Of a stretch of 40,344 bases of DNA, positions 22,725 to 32,000 are shown in pieces. The position numbers were made by a program, and so were the translations under genes. The stretch is from the NCBI GenBank assembly GCA_009692605.1, contig SHYV01000008.1:1-40344 (forward strand). The letters run 5' to 3'. This DNA comes from Myxococcales bacterium (GTDB lineage: Bacteria; Myxococcota_A; UBA796; SXON01). Under the pieces are notes generated by a model that was not told where the DNA came from, did not search any database, and saw only the letters and a list, made by a program, of their open reading frames with translations. Positions within the stretch are counted from its first letter, which is position 1, and each line of letters opens with the position of its first letter.

Positions 22725-24263
22725 ATGGCGCAGCTCAACCACGCACCCGCATCCGCGCACGGCTCACGCCTGCTGCCGTTCGACCATCCGCACCGTCGCC
22801 ACTGGGGTCCAGTCACGGTGCGGATCGTCTGGGATCTGGTGGCTGCGGGCATCCGGCCCCGCCCCCAGGTGGTGCGCGAGGTTCGAGAGCATGCGTTGTT
22901 GTGCCTTGGAACACATGCGGACACCATCGAGGCCGAAGACACCGCGTCGGTCGCCCTGATCGACTGGCTTGGGCGGCGGGATGGCCGATACGCGGCTCCT
23001 TCCTGGTCTGAGGTGGCCGACATCCTGCCCGATCCCCGATGGCGGCAGGCCATCCTGGACGACTGTGAGCCGCTTCACGAAGCGGTTTTTGGGCTCGCCT
23101 ACGCGGACGGACTGCCGATCGACGAGGTCGTGCGGCGCGTGGGTGTCGAGGCCGCCTGGGTTCGTGCAACTCAGGAGGCGCTGCGTGAGGTGGGGCGGAT
23201 CGTCGTCGCTGAAGACGGGGTGTACACCGAGGGCTGGTCTCCAGCGCAGGTAGACGAGCTGCTCGGGCGCATCGCGAACACGGCGGGGAACTCGTGTCCC
23301 GGCCCCGAAGGCTTGTTGACCGAGCTGGGTCGGTCCCACGCTGCCCACTGCCCGCGGTGCAGCCGCGCCCAGCGGCTCATCGCCAGCGGGCATCTGTCGC
23401 CCGGCGCGATGTTCCCGCCGGATGACGGTCCCATGCTGGTCGGCACCGAGATTGACCTGCTCTGTTTGCAGGTGCACCCCGATTCGCTTCAGCACGCGAG
23501 GCTCGTGCTCCGGCAGCTCGACGAGCACGTCCGGGTGGTCGGTGGGGACCTCCTGCTGGTGAACGTCGGCGCGGTGCCGGACCTCGAGGAGCGTCTGGCA
23601 GCGCTGACCGAGCGTGCCATGCCGAGGAGCGAGCATCTTCGGGGCGTCCGGCGTACCGTGCGCGGCCAGTGGGGGCGCCGCGCCATCCTGGGACCTGGCG
23701 TTCTGGACCTCACCGAGGCGATCCGCCACGCCGGGTGGGGGGAGATCGAAGGGGTCTCCCCGTTGCCGCTTCCCTTGCCGCCACCCCCGTCTCCCTTACG
23801 CTGGTACTGCTCTTTGCTTCTGGCGATGCTGATCTTCGTGATGGCGGGCTCGTATTCCTGGACTCACCGCGCGCCCCCCGCCGTGTTCGCCGTCAGCGCC
23901 GACCGTACGGCGGCTACGCTCACCTTTGACACCGATGACGACGCATACGTCGACGTCATCGCGATCGACGGACATCTGGCGTCGTCCCTGTTCCACAGCG
24001 GTGCGCCGGCGGACAAGGGCGAGATCGCCACCGGCGACGGCCGATTCGCGGTCGACTCCGAAGCGGACGTCATCGTTGTGGTGACCTCATCGGCGCCGAT
24101 CCCTCCGCTTGGCGGGGTTGGAGAGCTGGTTGACGACGCCGCGGCGCTCGGGGATGCTGTGCGACGCGACGTCCCCGGAGCGGGGGTCGTCATCCTGGCC
24201 CGGCCCCAGCCCATCCGAATCGCTGGCATCACCCTACACCCCGAAGGCCTCCCATGGCGTTGA
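22725..24263 (+). CDS. Membrane-anchored sigma-region-4/anti-sigma-zinc-motif-like regulator
   Basis: 512 aa. At about 115-157, HEAVFGLAYADGLPIDEVV...WVRATQEALREV resembles a sigma region 4 or LuxR-type helix-turn-helix. At 191-212, Cys191 is followed by His205-x3-Cys209-x2-Cys212, the H-x3-C-x2-C zinc motif of ZAS anti-sigma factors. After a proline-rich hinge (346-357), one transmembrane helix (about 360-380) precedes a C-terminal periplasmic domain (381-512) of beta character. The reading is a one-protein signal device: outer sensor, anchor, zinc module, DNA- or sigma-binding part. Each similarity is weak on its own, so the function is a hypothesis. It overlaps the DivIVA-like gene by 10 nt. 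Confidence 0.55.
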   Translation: MAQLNHAPASAHGSRLLPFDHPHRRHWGPVTVRIVWDLVAAGIRPRPQVVREVREHALLCLGTHADTIEAEDTASVALIDWLGRRDGRYAAPSWSEVADILPDPRWRQAILDDCEPLHEAVFGLAYADGLPIDEVVRRVGVEAAWVRATQEALREVGRIVVAEDGVYTEGWSPAQVDELLGRIANTAGNSCPGPEGLLTELGRSHAAHCPRCSRAQRLIASGHLSPGAMFPPDDGPMLVGTEIDLLCLQVHPDSLQHARLVLRQLDEHVRVVGGDLLLVNVGAVPDLEERLAALTERAMPRSEHLRGVRRTVRGQWGRRAILGPGVLDLTEAIRHAGWGEIEGVSPLPLPLPPPPSPLRWYCSLLLAMLIFVMAGSYSWTHRAPPAVFAVSADRTAATLTFDTDDDAYVDVIAIDGHLASSLFHSGAPADKGEIATGDGRFAVDSEADVIVVVTSSAPIPPLGGVGELVDDAAALGDAVRRDVPGAGVVILARPQPIRIAGITLHPEGLPWR

Positions 24264-24700
24264 GCCCGCTGGACATCCTTCAGAAGCAGTTCGGCCCGGC
24301 ACGTCGTCAGGGTTATGAGCCGGAGGAAGTCCAGAAGTTTCTCGACGGGGTACGCGAAGCGTGGGAGGCCACGCTCGAAGAGGTTGACGCGCTGCGCCGT
24401 GAGCTCCACGCTTCCCAGAGCGAGGGGGACCGGCTGCGCTTGCAGCAGGACGAGATCCGGGAGACGCTCATCCTCGCTCGCCGCATCTCGCAAGACCTGG
24501 AGGGCAGCGCCCGGCGTGAGTCCGACATCATCGTGGGTGAGGCTCGGCTCGATGCCGAGCGCATCCTCTCCGCAGCGCACGACGAGGAGCGGGACCTTCA
24601 GGAGACGGTGATCCGGCTGAGGGCCTCCAAGATTCACCTGCTGTCGGAGCTGCGTTCGCTGATCGGGGCCCAGGGACGGATGCTCGACGACTGGGAGTGA
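24254..24700 (+). CDS. DivIVA-domain coiled-coil protein
   Basis: 148 aa. The N-terminal 45 residues match the DivIVA membrane-binding head: LSPLDILQKQFGPARRQGYEPEEVQKFLDGV, with the Gly-Tyr-x-x-x-E-V-x-x-F-L pattern. The remainder is a long heptad-rich coiled coil (about 40-140). DivIVA proteins bind negatively curved membrane at poles and septa and recruit partners for growth or division. ATG 24254 lies inside the end of the preceding regulator gene (10-nt overlap), so the two are probably translated together. Confident on the fold, not on the role. Confidence 0.8.
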   Translation: MALSPLDILQKQFGPARRQGYEPEEVQKFLDGVREAWEATLEEVDALRRELHASQSEGDRLRLQQDEIRETLILARRISQDLEGSARRESDIIVGEARLDAERILSAAHDEERDLQETVIRLRASKIHLLSELRSLIGAQGRMLDDWE

Positions 24701-24725
24701 TCCCGACCGTGCGCGTGGACGCCGC

Positions 24726-24739
24726 GGGGTCCCTACCCC
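24726..24739. terminator. Short GC hairpin between convergent genes
   Basis: GGGGT-CCCT-ACCCC forms a perfect 5-bp stem with a 4-nt loop in the 32-nt gap between the convergent DivIVA-like and epmB genes, extending into the epmB stop. No T-run follows on either side, so any terminator activity is uncertain. Confidence 0.25.
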
Positions 24740-25764
24740 ACGTCCCGCTTGCCCGAGCCATCGGGCGGGTCGATGACGTAGCGAGGAAGCGCCAGCCCGC
24801 TCACGCGTTGGGTGAGCGCCGCGTAGATCGCACGGCCCGCCTCCAGCGAGACCCTGAAATGGGCGTTGCCCGGCACGGCGTCGGGGTGATGCAGGTAGTA
24901 GGGGAACACCCGAAGCGCGACGAGCTCCTCGCTTAGAGTAGCCAGCGTATCGGGGCTGTCGTTCACCCCGGCCAGCAGCACCGCTTGGTTGCACACCGGG
25001 ATGCCCGAGTCGACGAGCGCGGCCAGCGCGGCCCGAACGGCCGGAGTGAGCTCCGCAGCGTGGTTGCAATGGACGAACACCCACGTGGGGGCCCGCGCCC
25101 GGATCCCCGCGATCAGCGCCGCCGTCACCCGCGTGGGCGCTGTGATCGGCGCGCGGGTGTGGATCCGGATCACCGGGGGCGCCGCGAGGCCCTCGCGCAC
25201 GGCGTCCATCGCCTCGAACAGTCGGTCGTCCCGTATGGCGAGCGGGTCTCCACCCGAGAGGATCACCTCCCGCGCGCCCGACGTGCGGGCATACGCGATC
25301 ATCGCGGCCCACTCCGACGGTGTCGGATCCTCCCCTTCACCCGGCCGGTGGTCGGCCCGGAAGCAGTAGCGGCAATAGAGCTGGCAGCGCTTGGTCAGCA
25401 GCAGCAGCACGCGGTCGTCGTGCTTTCGCACCACCCACGGCAACGGGCTTCGAGCCTGCTCCCCCACGGGGTCTGGCGTGTCGTGCGCGTCGATCTCCAG
25501 CTCGCGGGGGTCGGGCAGCGCCTGTACGAGCAGCTCCGGCTCTCCGGAAGCGGCCCAGGTTCGCGGTACGCGAATGGGAAATCGCTTGTTTAGGCCATCC
25601 CAATCGATGGTCGCCAGGCCGGGGTGTCGCCGGACCAACTCCGCACGCCCGAGCACCGCGCCCCGAGCCCCGTCGGGTGGCGGTCCCGACGCCGGACCCT
25701 CTGGCGCGGTCTGCGGGGCGTGATAGCCGCCCGGTCCCGCCACTTCTTCTGGAGAACGCACCAT
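24733..25764 (-). CDS. epmB: Radical SAM lysine 2,3-aminomutase family, EF-P-modifying (EpmB-like)
   Basis: 343 aa, the length of EpmB/YjeK. The radical SAM 4Fe-4S motif is C127-x3-C131-x2-C134 (CQLYCRYCFR). GGDPL (171-175) is the SAM-binding Gly-rich motif. FPYYLHHPDAVPGN is the KamA-family signature, and the PLP-binding Lys is K339 near the C-terminus (GSGK). EpmB converts lysine to (R)-beta-lysine, which EpmA attaches to EF-P. The divergent neighbour is efp with a KPGKG loop, which supports EpmB over catabolic KamA. No epmA is in the window. ATG 25764 overlaps the efp ATG; GTG 25656 would give a shorter N-terminus and free the efp upstream region. Confidence 0.88.
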   Translation of the reverse strand: MVRSPEEVAGPGGYHAPQTAPEGPASGPPPDGARGAVLGRAELVRRHPGLATIDWDGLNKRFPIRVPRTWAASGEPELLVQALPDPRELEIDAHDTPDPVGEQARSPLPWVVRKHDDRVLLLLTKRCQLYCRYCFRADHRPGEGEDPTPSEWAAMIAYARTSGAREVILSGGDPLAIRDDRLFEAMDAVREGLAAPPVIRIHTRAPITAPTRVTAALIAGIRARAPTWVFVHCNHAAELTPAVRAALAALVDSGIPVCNQAVLLAGVNDSPDTLATLSEELVALRVFPYYLHHPDAVPGNAHFRVSLEAGRAIYAALTQRVSGLALPRYVIDPPDGSGKRDVG

Positions 25765-26332
25765 GTCTTACGAGACCTCAGACTTCCGCAATGGCCTCAA
25801 GGTCGAGACCGAGGGGAACCCGTTCGTCATCGTATACTTCCAGTTCGTGAAGCCCGGCAAGGGCACAGCGTTCACGCGCACGAAGTTGAAGAACCTTTTG
25901 ACCGGTGCGGTGATCGAACGCACGTACCGCAGCGGAGAGATCCTCGCCGAAGCCGATGTCGAGGAGCACCCCATGCAGTTCCTCTATGCGAACGGCGGCA
26001 TCTACACCTTCATGAACACCGAGACCTACGACCAGGTCGAGCTGCAGGGGTCGATGATCGGCGACGACGCGAAGTTCCTCATGGCGAACCTCGACGTCAA
26101 TGTGCTCTTCTACAAGGGGCGCGCGGTCAACCTCACGTTGCCCAACTTCATCGAGAGCCGGGTCGTCTCGACCGAGCCTGCGGTCAAGGGCAACACGTCT
26201 CAGGGGGCGCTGAAAGCGGCCGTTCTGGAGTGCGGCGCCGAAATCATGGTACCCCTGTTCGTCGACGGTGGCGACATGATCAAGGTGGATACTCGCGAAG
26301 GTGGAAGCTACGTGAGCCGCATCGGGAAGTAG
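25763..26332 (+). CDS. efp: Translation elongation factor P
   Basis: EF-P binds between the P and E sites and relieves ribosome stalling at polyproline. 189 aa, three beta-barrel domains. The domain I loop reads VKPGKGTAF with Lys33 at the tip, the residue that EpmA/EpmB modify with beta-lysine in E. coli. Domains II and III show LLTGAVIERTYRSGE, YTFMNTETYDQ and the C-terminal VPLFVDGGDMIKVDTREG...YVSR signature. GGAG at 25751-25754 lies 8 nt before ATG. A polyproline rescuer fits this proteome, which has long Pro runs such as the linker of the PUFA-synthase subunit. Confidence 0.97.
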   Translation: MSYETSDFRNGLKVETEGNPFVIVYFQFVKPGKGTAFTRTKLKNLLTGAVIERTYRSGEILAEADVEEHPMQFLYANGGIYTFMNTETYDQVELQGSMIGDDAKFLMANLDVNVLFYKGRAVNLTLPNFIESRVVSTEPAVKGNTSQGALKAAVLECGAEIMVPLFVDGGDMIKVDTREGGSYVSRIGK

Positions 26333-26340
26333 TTCCGGGT

Positions 26341-26346
26341 TAGGCT
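26341..26346 (+). promoter_or_regulatory. Candidate leaderless -10 (TAGGCT) of the PHP lipoprotein
   Basis: TAGGCT ends 5 nt before ATG 26352 and there is no Shine-Dalgarno in the 19-nt gap after efp. Spacing matches that expected for leaderless transcription. Confidence 0.35.
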
Positions 26347-26351
26347 GCTGC

Positions 26352-29015
26352 ATGACCCGATTCGCAGCCTGGCTCCGCCCTTTCGAACCCGCGATCCTGC
26401 TCCTCCTACCGGTAGCGTTGGGGGGCTCGGTTGGTTGTCACTCGCAGTGGTCGTCCGACGAGGGCCCGACCGATACCGGCCCGGCCCCGGATCTGACGGC
26501 CGCGTTGGCGACCGACGAGGTCCGCGCAGGCGTGGTGACCGACGCTGCGGCCCTGTTCGGTGGGATCTCCTCCGAAGGCCGGCTGGGCGACGTGAAGATC
26601 TACAACGACCGGGCGCGGTTCGTGATCCAGCAGCCTGGGCTTAGCAACTACTACGTCGAGTACGGCGGATCGCTCATCGACGCCGACATCGTGCGCCCTG
26701 CCGGGCAGCCGGGTCGCGACCTCGTGGACGAGCTGGTGGTGATGATCGGGCTCGCGCGGGTGGTGAACGCCACCGAGGTGACCGTCGACGCGGACGGGGC
26801 CGACGGCGTTGCCCGGGTGCGGGTGGAGGGCGTCACGGAGCCGATGCACCTCATCACGGGTGCGCTGGAGACCCCGACCTTGGTGGCGGACCTCGACCTG
26901 TACGTGACGACGCTCTACGAGCTCAGGCCGGGCGAGCATGCGATGACGGTCACCACCACCGTCGAGAACCGTGACCCTGAGGACGCGACCTTGCAGATCG
27001 GCGATGTCGGGATCGTCACGTTCGACCTCGGTGAACACTGGACTTCCCGTGCCGGGCTCGACGACCCGGACACCGGTTCAGTGTGGATGAGCGGCGTGAT
27101 GGGCCAGCACAACGAAGTGACCGTCGGCATTCTGGGCGATGGCGTGGATCTGGAACAGGGCTCCCTCGGCCAGATGCTCGCCGGGCTGGCCCCGAGCATC
27201 GCGGGCTTCTCGGCGGTCCTGACCATCCCGGCTGGTGGCTCCCAGACCTTTGTGCGGCGGGTCGGCGTGGCTCTGGATCCTGCCAGCTTGTTGAGCGAGG
27301 CGTGGCAGCGTTCGCCTGTGACAAAGCAGCTGCTCTCCGGGGTCGTGACCGACACGGCGGGCGAGCCGGTGGGCGGCGCGCGGGTGCACGTGCTCGACGC
27401 AGCGGGAGAGCCGCTCTCGGTGGCTTTCTCTGACACTGCCGGTGCGTGGGCGGCGACTGTTCCGGCCGGTCCGGTAACGCTGGTGACGACGGGCCGGGGC
27501 GCAGGCTACATCGTCGATCTGCCGCCCGGACACGCGCAGATCTCGCCCTACGAGGTGGATCAGGCCGCATCGCTCGCTACCCTTACCAGCGGCGCTGCGC
27601 CGCCGGTCTTCGCAGAGGGCTACGGGTTCAGCGCGCCCTCCGGGCCGCGTGACCCGCAGGTGCTGGTTGCGCCGGGTTGGATCGACGTGGAGGTCGCGGG
27701 CGGTGAGCCTGCTGTCGTCCGAGTCGACCGCACGGACGCGGACGTGGCCGTGGACGCTCGAATCGTCCCCGGACGGCCCGGGGGGAGCCAGGTCTACGGC
27801 TTTGTCCGCGACGGCGACATCGCCCTGCCGGTGGAGCCGGGCAGCTACCACGTGGTCGTGCGTCGGGGCGTACGCGACGAGGTCTGGACGGCGGACGTGG
27901 TCGTCGAGTCCGGCGTTCGCGTCGCCCTCGCCGCGGCGCTGGTTCAGGCCTACGAGCTTGACGGCGTCTGGGTCGGTGACCCTCACAGCCACGCCGCACC
28001 GTCCGCGGATGGCGGCATCCCCATGGAGGATCGGCTGTTGGTCACCGCGGCCGCTGGGGTGGACATCCACTTCGGCACCGACCACGACCACCTGGCCGAC
28101 TATCGCCCGCTGCTTGCCCCGCTGGGGTTGGACGGCGCGCTGCAGAGCGTGCTCGCCGGCGAATGCAGCCCGGTGCTACGCGGCCATTTCAATGTCTGGC
28201 CCGCGCAGGAGGGGCTCACAGGGGTCAACCACGGCGCACCGATGTGGTGGTATGGGTACATCGACACGGAAGAGATCTTCGGGTGGATGCGTGACAGTGT
28301 GGTGCCGGGAGGCGTCGTGCAGGCGAACCACCCGGTCGGAAGCTCCGGGATGTTCAGCTTCGCGGGGTACGACCCAACGTCCGGAAAGGTGAGTTCGCGT
28401 GAACACTGGGCGGATGACTTCGATACGATGGAGCTGCTTAACTCGGATAGTTACCAGGAGAACTGGGACTACTACCTGGACCTGACACGGCGTGGCAAGC
28501 GCGTGACGCCGGTCGGCGTGAGCGACAGTCACACGTGGACGAGCGGGTCACCGGGGTTGAACGTCACCTTCTTCCAGACCGGGGCACCTTTCTCTGCCTA
28601 CACCGAGGAGGGCCTTTTGGACGCGGTGGCCCGCCGCGCCACCGTCGTGAGCCATGGTCCTTACATCGACGCTCGAATGGGCGGGGTCTGGGCTCCCGGG
28701 GCGGAGGTGGCGCCCGGCACCCTGGACGTGATCGTGCAGGCTCCGAGCTGGATGCCGGTGGAGACGGTGTCGCTCTGGGCGGACGGCGATCTCGCACAGA
28801 CGATCACCTGCAGCGGGGTTTCGCCGACCCCCTGTGTGGTGAGCTTCGATCTCAATCCCTTCTCCGATGCGGTGTATGTGGTGGAGGCTGAGAGCGTGAG
28901 CAGCCCGATGGTCGAGGCCTGGCCGGGGCACCTCGCGTGGGCGGCGACGTCGGGCATCTACGTGGACGCGACTGGCGACGGGTGGGATGCGCCCTACCCG
29001 TGGATGGTTCAGTAG
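26352..29015 (+). CDS. Lipoprotein with PHP-type (CehA/McbA-like) metallohydrolase domain
   Basis: 887 aa. A lipoprotein signal ends with lipobox SVGC (Cys29). The middle is beta-rich, including a carboxypeptidase-regulatory-like segment (LLSGVVTDTAGEPVGGARV, about 335-385). The C-terminal part carries PHP-fold metal ligands: DPHSH (about 541-545), GTDHD (about 575-579), NHP (about 659) and SDSHT (about 723-727), with many Trp/Tyr nearby. PHP domains hydrolyse phosphoesters; the CehA/McbA branch includes carbaryl esterase-like enzymes, so an ester or phosphoester substrate outside the cytoplasm is likely but unknown. It starts 20 nt after efp on the same strand, probably from its own promoter. 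Confidence 0.8.
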   Translation: MTRFAAWLRPFEPAILLLLPVALGGSVGCHSQWSSDEGPTDTGPAPDLTAALATDEVRAGVVTDAAALFGGISSEGRLGDVKIYNDRARFVIQQPGLSNYYVEYGGSLIDADIVRPAGQPGRDLVDELVVMIGLARVVNATEVTVDADGADGVARVRVEGVTEPMHLITGALETPTLVADLDLYVTTLYELRPGEHAMTVTTTVENRDPEDATLQIGDVGIVTFDLGEHWTSRAGLDDPDTGSVWMSGVMGQHNEVTVGILGDGVDLEQGSLGQMLAGLAPSIAGFSAVLTIPAGGSQTFVRRVGVALDPASLLSEAWQRSPVTKQLLSGVVTDTAGEPVGGARVHVLDAAGEPLSVAFSDTAGAWAATVPAGPVTLVTTGRGAGYIVDLPPGHAQISPYEVDQAASLATLTSGAAPPVFAEGYGFSAPSGPRDPQVLVAPGWIDVEVAGGEPAVVRVDRTDADVAVDARIVPGRPGGSQVYGFVRDGDIALPVEPGSYHVVVRRGVRDEVWTADVVVESGVRVALAAALVQAYELDGVWVGDPHSHAAPSADGGIPMEDRLLVTAAAGVDIHFGTDHDHLADYRPLLAPLGLDGALQSVLAGECSPVLRGHFNVWPAQEGLTGVNHGAPMWWYGYIDTEEIFGWMRDSVVPGGVVQANHPVGSSGMFSFAGYDPTSGKVSSREHWADDFDTMELLNSDSYQENWDYYLDLTRRGKRVTPVGVSDSHTWTSGSPGLNVTFFQTGAPFSAYTEEGLLDAVARRATVVSHGPYIDARMGGVWAPGAEVAPGTLDVIVQAPSWMPVETVSLWADGDLAQTITCSGVSPTPCVVSFDLNPFSDAVYVVEAESVSSPMVEAWPGHLAWAATSGIYVDATGDGWDAPYPWMVQ

Positions 29016-29069
29016 GCGGTGACCCCTCCGTGACACCGCGGGCAGCGTCCCCGATTACCTCGCGGCAGC

Positions 29070-32000
29070 ATGCCCGCTCCCCTCGTCGCCGCTCGCCTGA
29101 CCTCTACGCCGGCTGCGAGTAGCCGCGCACCCATCGCCATCATCGGGCAGGCCGCGCTGCTCCCCGGGGCGCGGGACGTCGGGCAGCTCGCCGCCAACGT
29201 GTTGGCGGGACGAGATGCGGTGCAGGGCGCGCCGGCCGGACGTTGGCGTGTGGACGACCGGTTCGTCCTGACCGAGTCCAGCAAGCCGGCCGATGCGCGG
29301 GACAAGGCGTGGTCCTCCTCGGGCGGCTACGTCATCGAGGATCCAAGCGCACAGCTTGACTTCGCCGCGCTGGAGACCCGCGGCGTGCCGGACGGTGGGG
29401 CGTTGGACCCGCTCGTTCGCTGGCTCATGCACGTCGGCGCGGAGTCGCTCCGCTCTGCTGGGATCGATGCTCAGGATGGGCGCACCCGGTCCGGTGTGCT
29501 CCGCCGCGCCGGGGCCATCTTCGGGAACCTCTCGTTTCCGTCTGAGGGCATGGCGCGCTTCGGCGAGGCGGTGCTGCTGCAGCGCTGGGGGCACGACGTG
29601 CCGGTAGGGCCTGCCGTCGACGCGCGCAACCACTTCATGTCGGGCCTCCCCGCTGACCTGATGTCCCGCGCCCTCGGCCTTGGCGCCGGTGCCTTCGCGC
29701 TGGACGCCGCCTGCGCGAGCGCGCTGTACGCGATCAAGCTGGCGTGTGACGCGCTGAATGCAGGCCGCGCCGACATCATGCTCGCCGGCGGGGTGAACCG
29801 CGCTGACAGCCTTTTCCTGCACATCGGGTTCTGCGCGCTTGGGGCCATGTCCAAGACGGGCCAGTCTCGGCCCTTCCATCGCGGCGCGGATGGTCTGGTG
29901 CCCGCGGAGGGCTGCGCGCTCCTGACGCTCAAGCGGCTCGCGGATGCCGAGCGGGACGGTGATGTAATCCTGGGGGTGATCCGCGGGGTCGGTCTGGCCA
30001 ACGATGCGCGGGGGCGCTCGTTGCTCGCGCCGTCGGAAGAAGGGCAGGTTCGAGCAATGCGGCTGGGCTTCGCCGCGGCGGGGGTGTCGCCTGGGGACAT
30101 CCAGCTCATCGAGTGCCATGCCACCGGCACGCCCACTGGGGACCGGGCCGAGCTGGGCAGCATGGCGACGGCCTATGCAGACGCCCCGGAGAGGATCGCG
30201 ATCGGGTCGCTGAAATCCAACCTCGGGCACCTGATCACGGTCGCTGGCGTTGCGGGGATCCAGAAGGTGCTGGCGGGGATGAGCGCCGCGGTCATGCCGG
30301 CGACGCTGCACGTGGATGACGCGATCCCCGAGGCCGATGGCTCCCGCTTTGAGCTGCTCAGGGCCCAGCGGGAGTGGCCGACGGTGGACGGCGTGCGGCG
30401 GGCCGCTGTGTCTGCCTTCGGCTTCGGTGGGAACAACGCCCACTGCATCATCGAGTCGTGGGTTCCGGGGCGATCGGTCTCGGTCGGCGGGTCTGGCGGC
30501 CAAGCGGCGCAGCCGGTGGTCGATCCCGTCGTGGCGGCGAGCGCTCCTCTGGGCGAGCCGGTGGCTGTGGTTGGTCTGGCGGTCATCGCGGGGGAGGGGA
30601 CCGATCGGCATGCGTTTGCGCGAGAGCTGTACAGCGGTCTGCCCGGCCAGCCGAAGGCGGCGGCTCAGCTTGAACTGCCGCTCTCGGGCCTGCGGTTCCC
30701 GCCGAACGATCTCAAGATGAGCCTCGCCCAGCAGACCTGGATGTTCCGGGTCGCAGGCGACGCGCTCAACGACGCGCCTGCGCCGGCCCAGGCCGATCTG
30801 CGCGCGCGTACCGCGGTGGTGGTCGGCATGGGGGCGGATGGCGAGGTCACGGGCTTCGGGCTCCGCTGGCGGCTGCCCAGCTTGGCCAGCCTACTCCCGG
30901 CGATGAAGGCCGGGGACATCGAGGCGCTCAGAGACGCCGCTGCGCCTCCGCTGCGCGCCGAACACGTGATGGGGACGATGCCCAACATCCCGGCGAACCG
31001 CCTGAACGTGCAGCACGACATCGGCGGACCCAGCTTCACGGTGAGCCACGAGGAGCTCTCCGGGATCGCGGCGCTCTCGGTCGGCGTGGGGCTGCTCCGG
31101 GGCGGTGACGCGGATCGGGTGGTTGTCGGCGCCGTCGACCGCGCGGAGGACCCGCGAACCGTACAGGCGTTGCGGGAGTTGGGCGTTGACGGGCAGCCGT
31201 CGACCGCGGCGGTGGCGATGGTGATTCGGCGGCTCGCGGACGCAGAGCGCGACGGCGACCCGATCTACGCGATCGTGGACGCGGTCGACGTGCTCGGGCC
31301 CGGGGAGCAGCATCCAGACGGTGACGTGCCCGCTGCACCGCCCCTGCCAGCCCGCTTTGGGCACGCGCACGCCGCCCAAGGGTTGGTTCAGGTCGCCGCC
31401 GCGGTGCTGGCGCTCCGGTACGGCCGCCGTCCGCCGACGCGCGCTGGCGAAGCGCCGACTCGCCTTGAATCGGCCGCGCTCGCGGTGGTCACGCCCAGCA
31501 TTGGCGGCGCCACGGGGCGCGTGCTCCTGCGCTGCGCAGGGCCGACGCTCGATCTGGGCGAGGACCTCGCTCGCGTCGTGCCAGTGGCCAGCATGACGCT
31601 CACTGTACCGGCGCGGGTGATCGCTGGGGCTGATCCCGCCCCCGCCGCCCCCGCCCCCGCCGCCCCCGCCCCCGCCGTCCCCGCCCCTCTGGAGTCCCAC
31701 GTGCAGCGCATGGCCCCCGCCCCCGTCCTTCCCCCAGTGGCGCTGTTGCCCGCCGGAGCCCTCCCGCGCTCGGCTTCGGCTCTCGCCGCCCCGCCCGCCC
31801 CGGCCCCGCCCGCCCCGGCCCCGCCCGCCCCCGCCGCGCCCGCCCTGGCCTCCGTGGTCGCCGCATCAGGCGTTCTTCCCCCAGCCAACGCGCTGATCGC
31901 CGCCCTGCTCGATCAGCAGAACGCCGTCTCGCGCATTCACGCCGACTTCCTCGCCCGGCAGGCCTCGGTCTACGCAGCGTTCCAGAAGAGCTCCGCCGGT

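Noticed and set aside
23864-25312. 482-aa antisense ORF across the DivIVA-like gene and part of epmB
   Set aside because: It spans parts of three genes with clear family motifs and contains only Arg/Gly/Ala-biased sequence.
29055-30611. 518-aa antisense ORF over the ketosynthase
   Set aside because: Shadow of a GC-rich gene; no recognisable motif, no start context.
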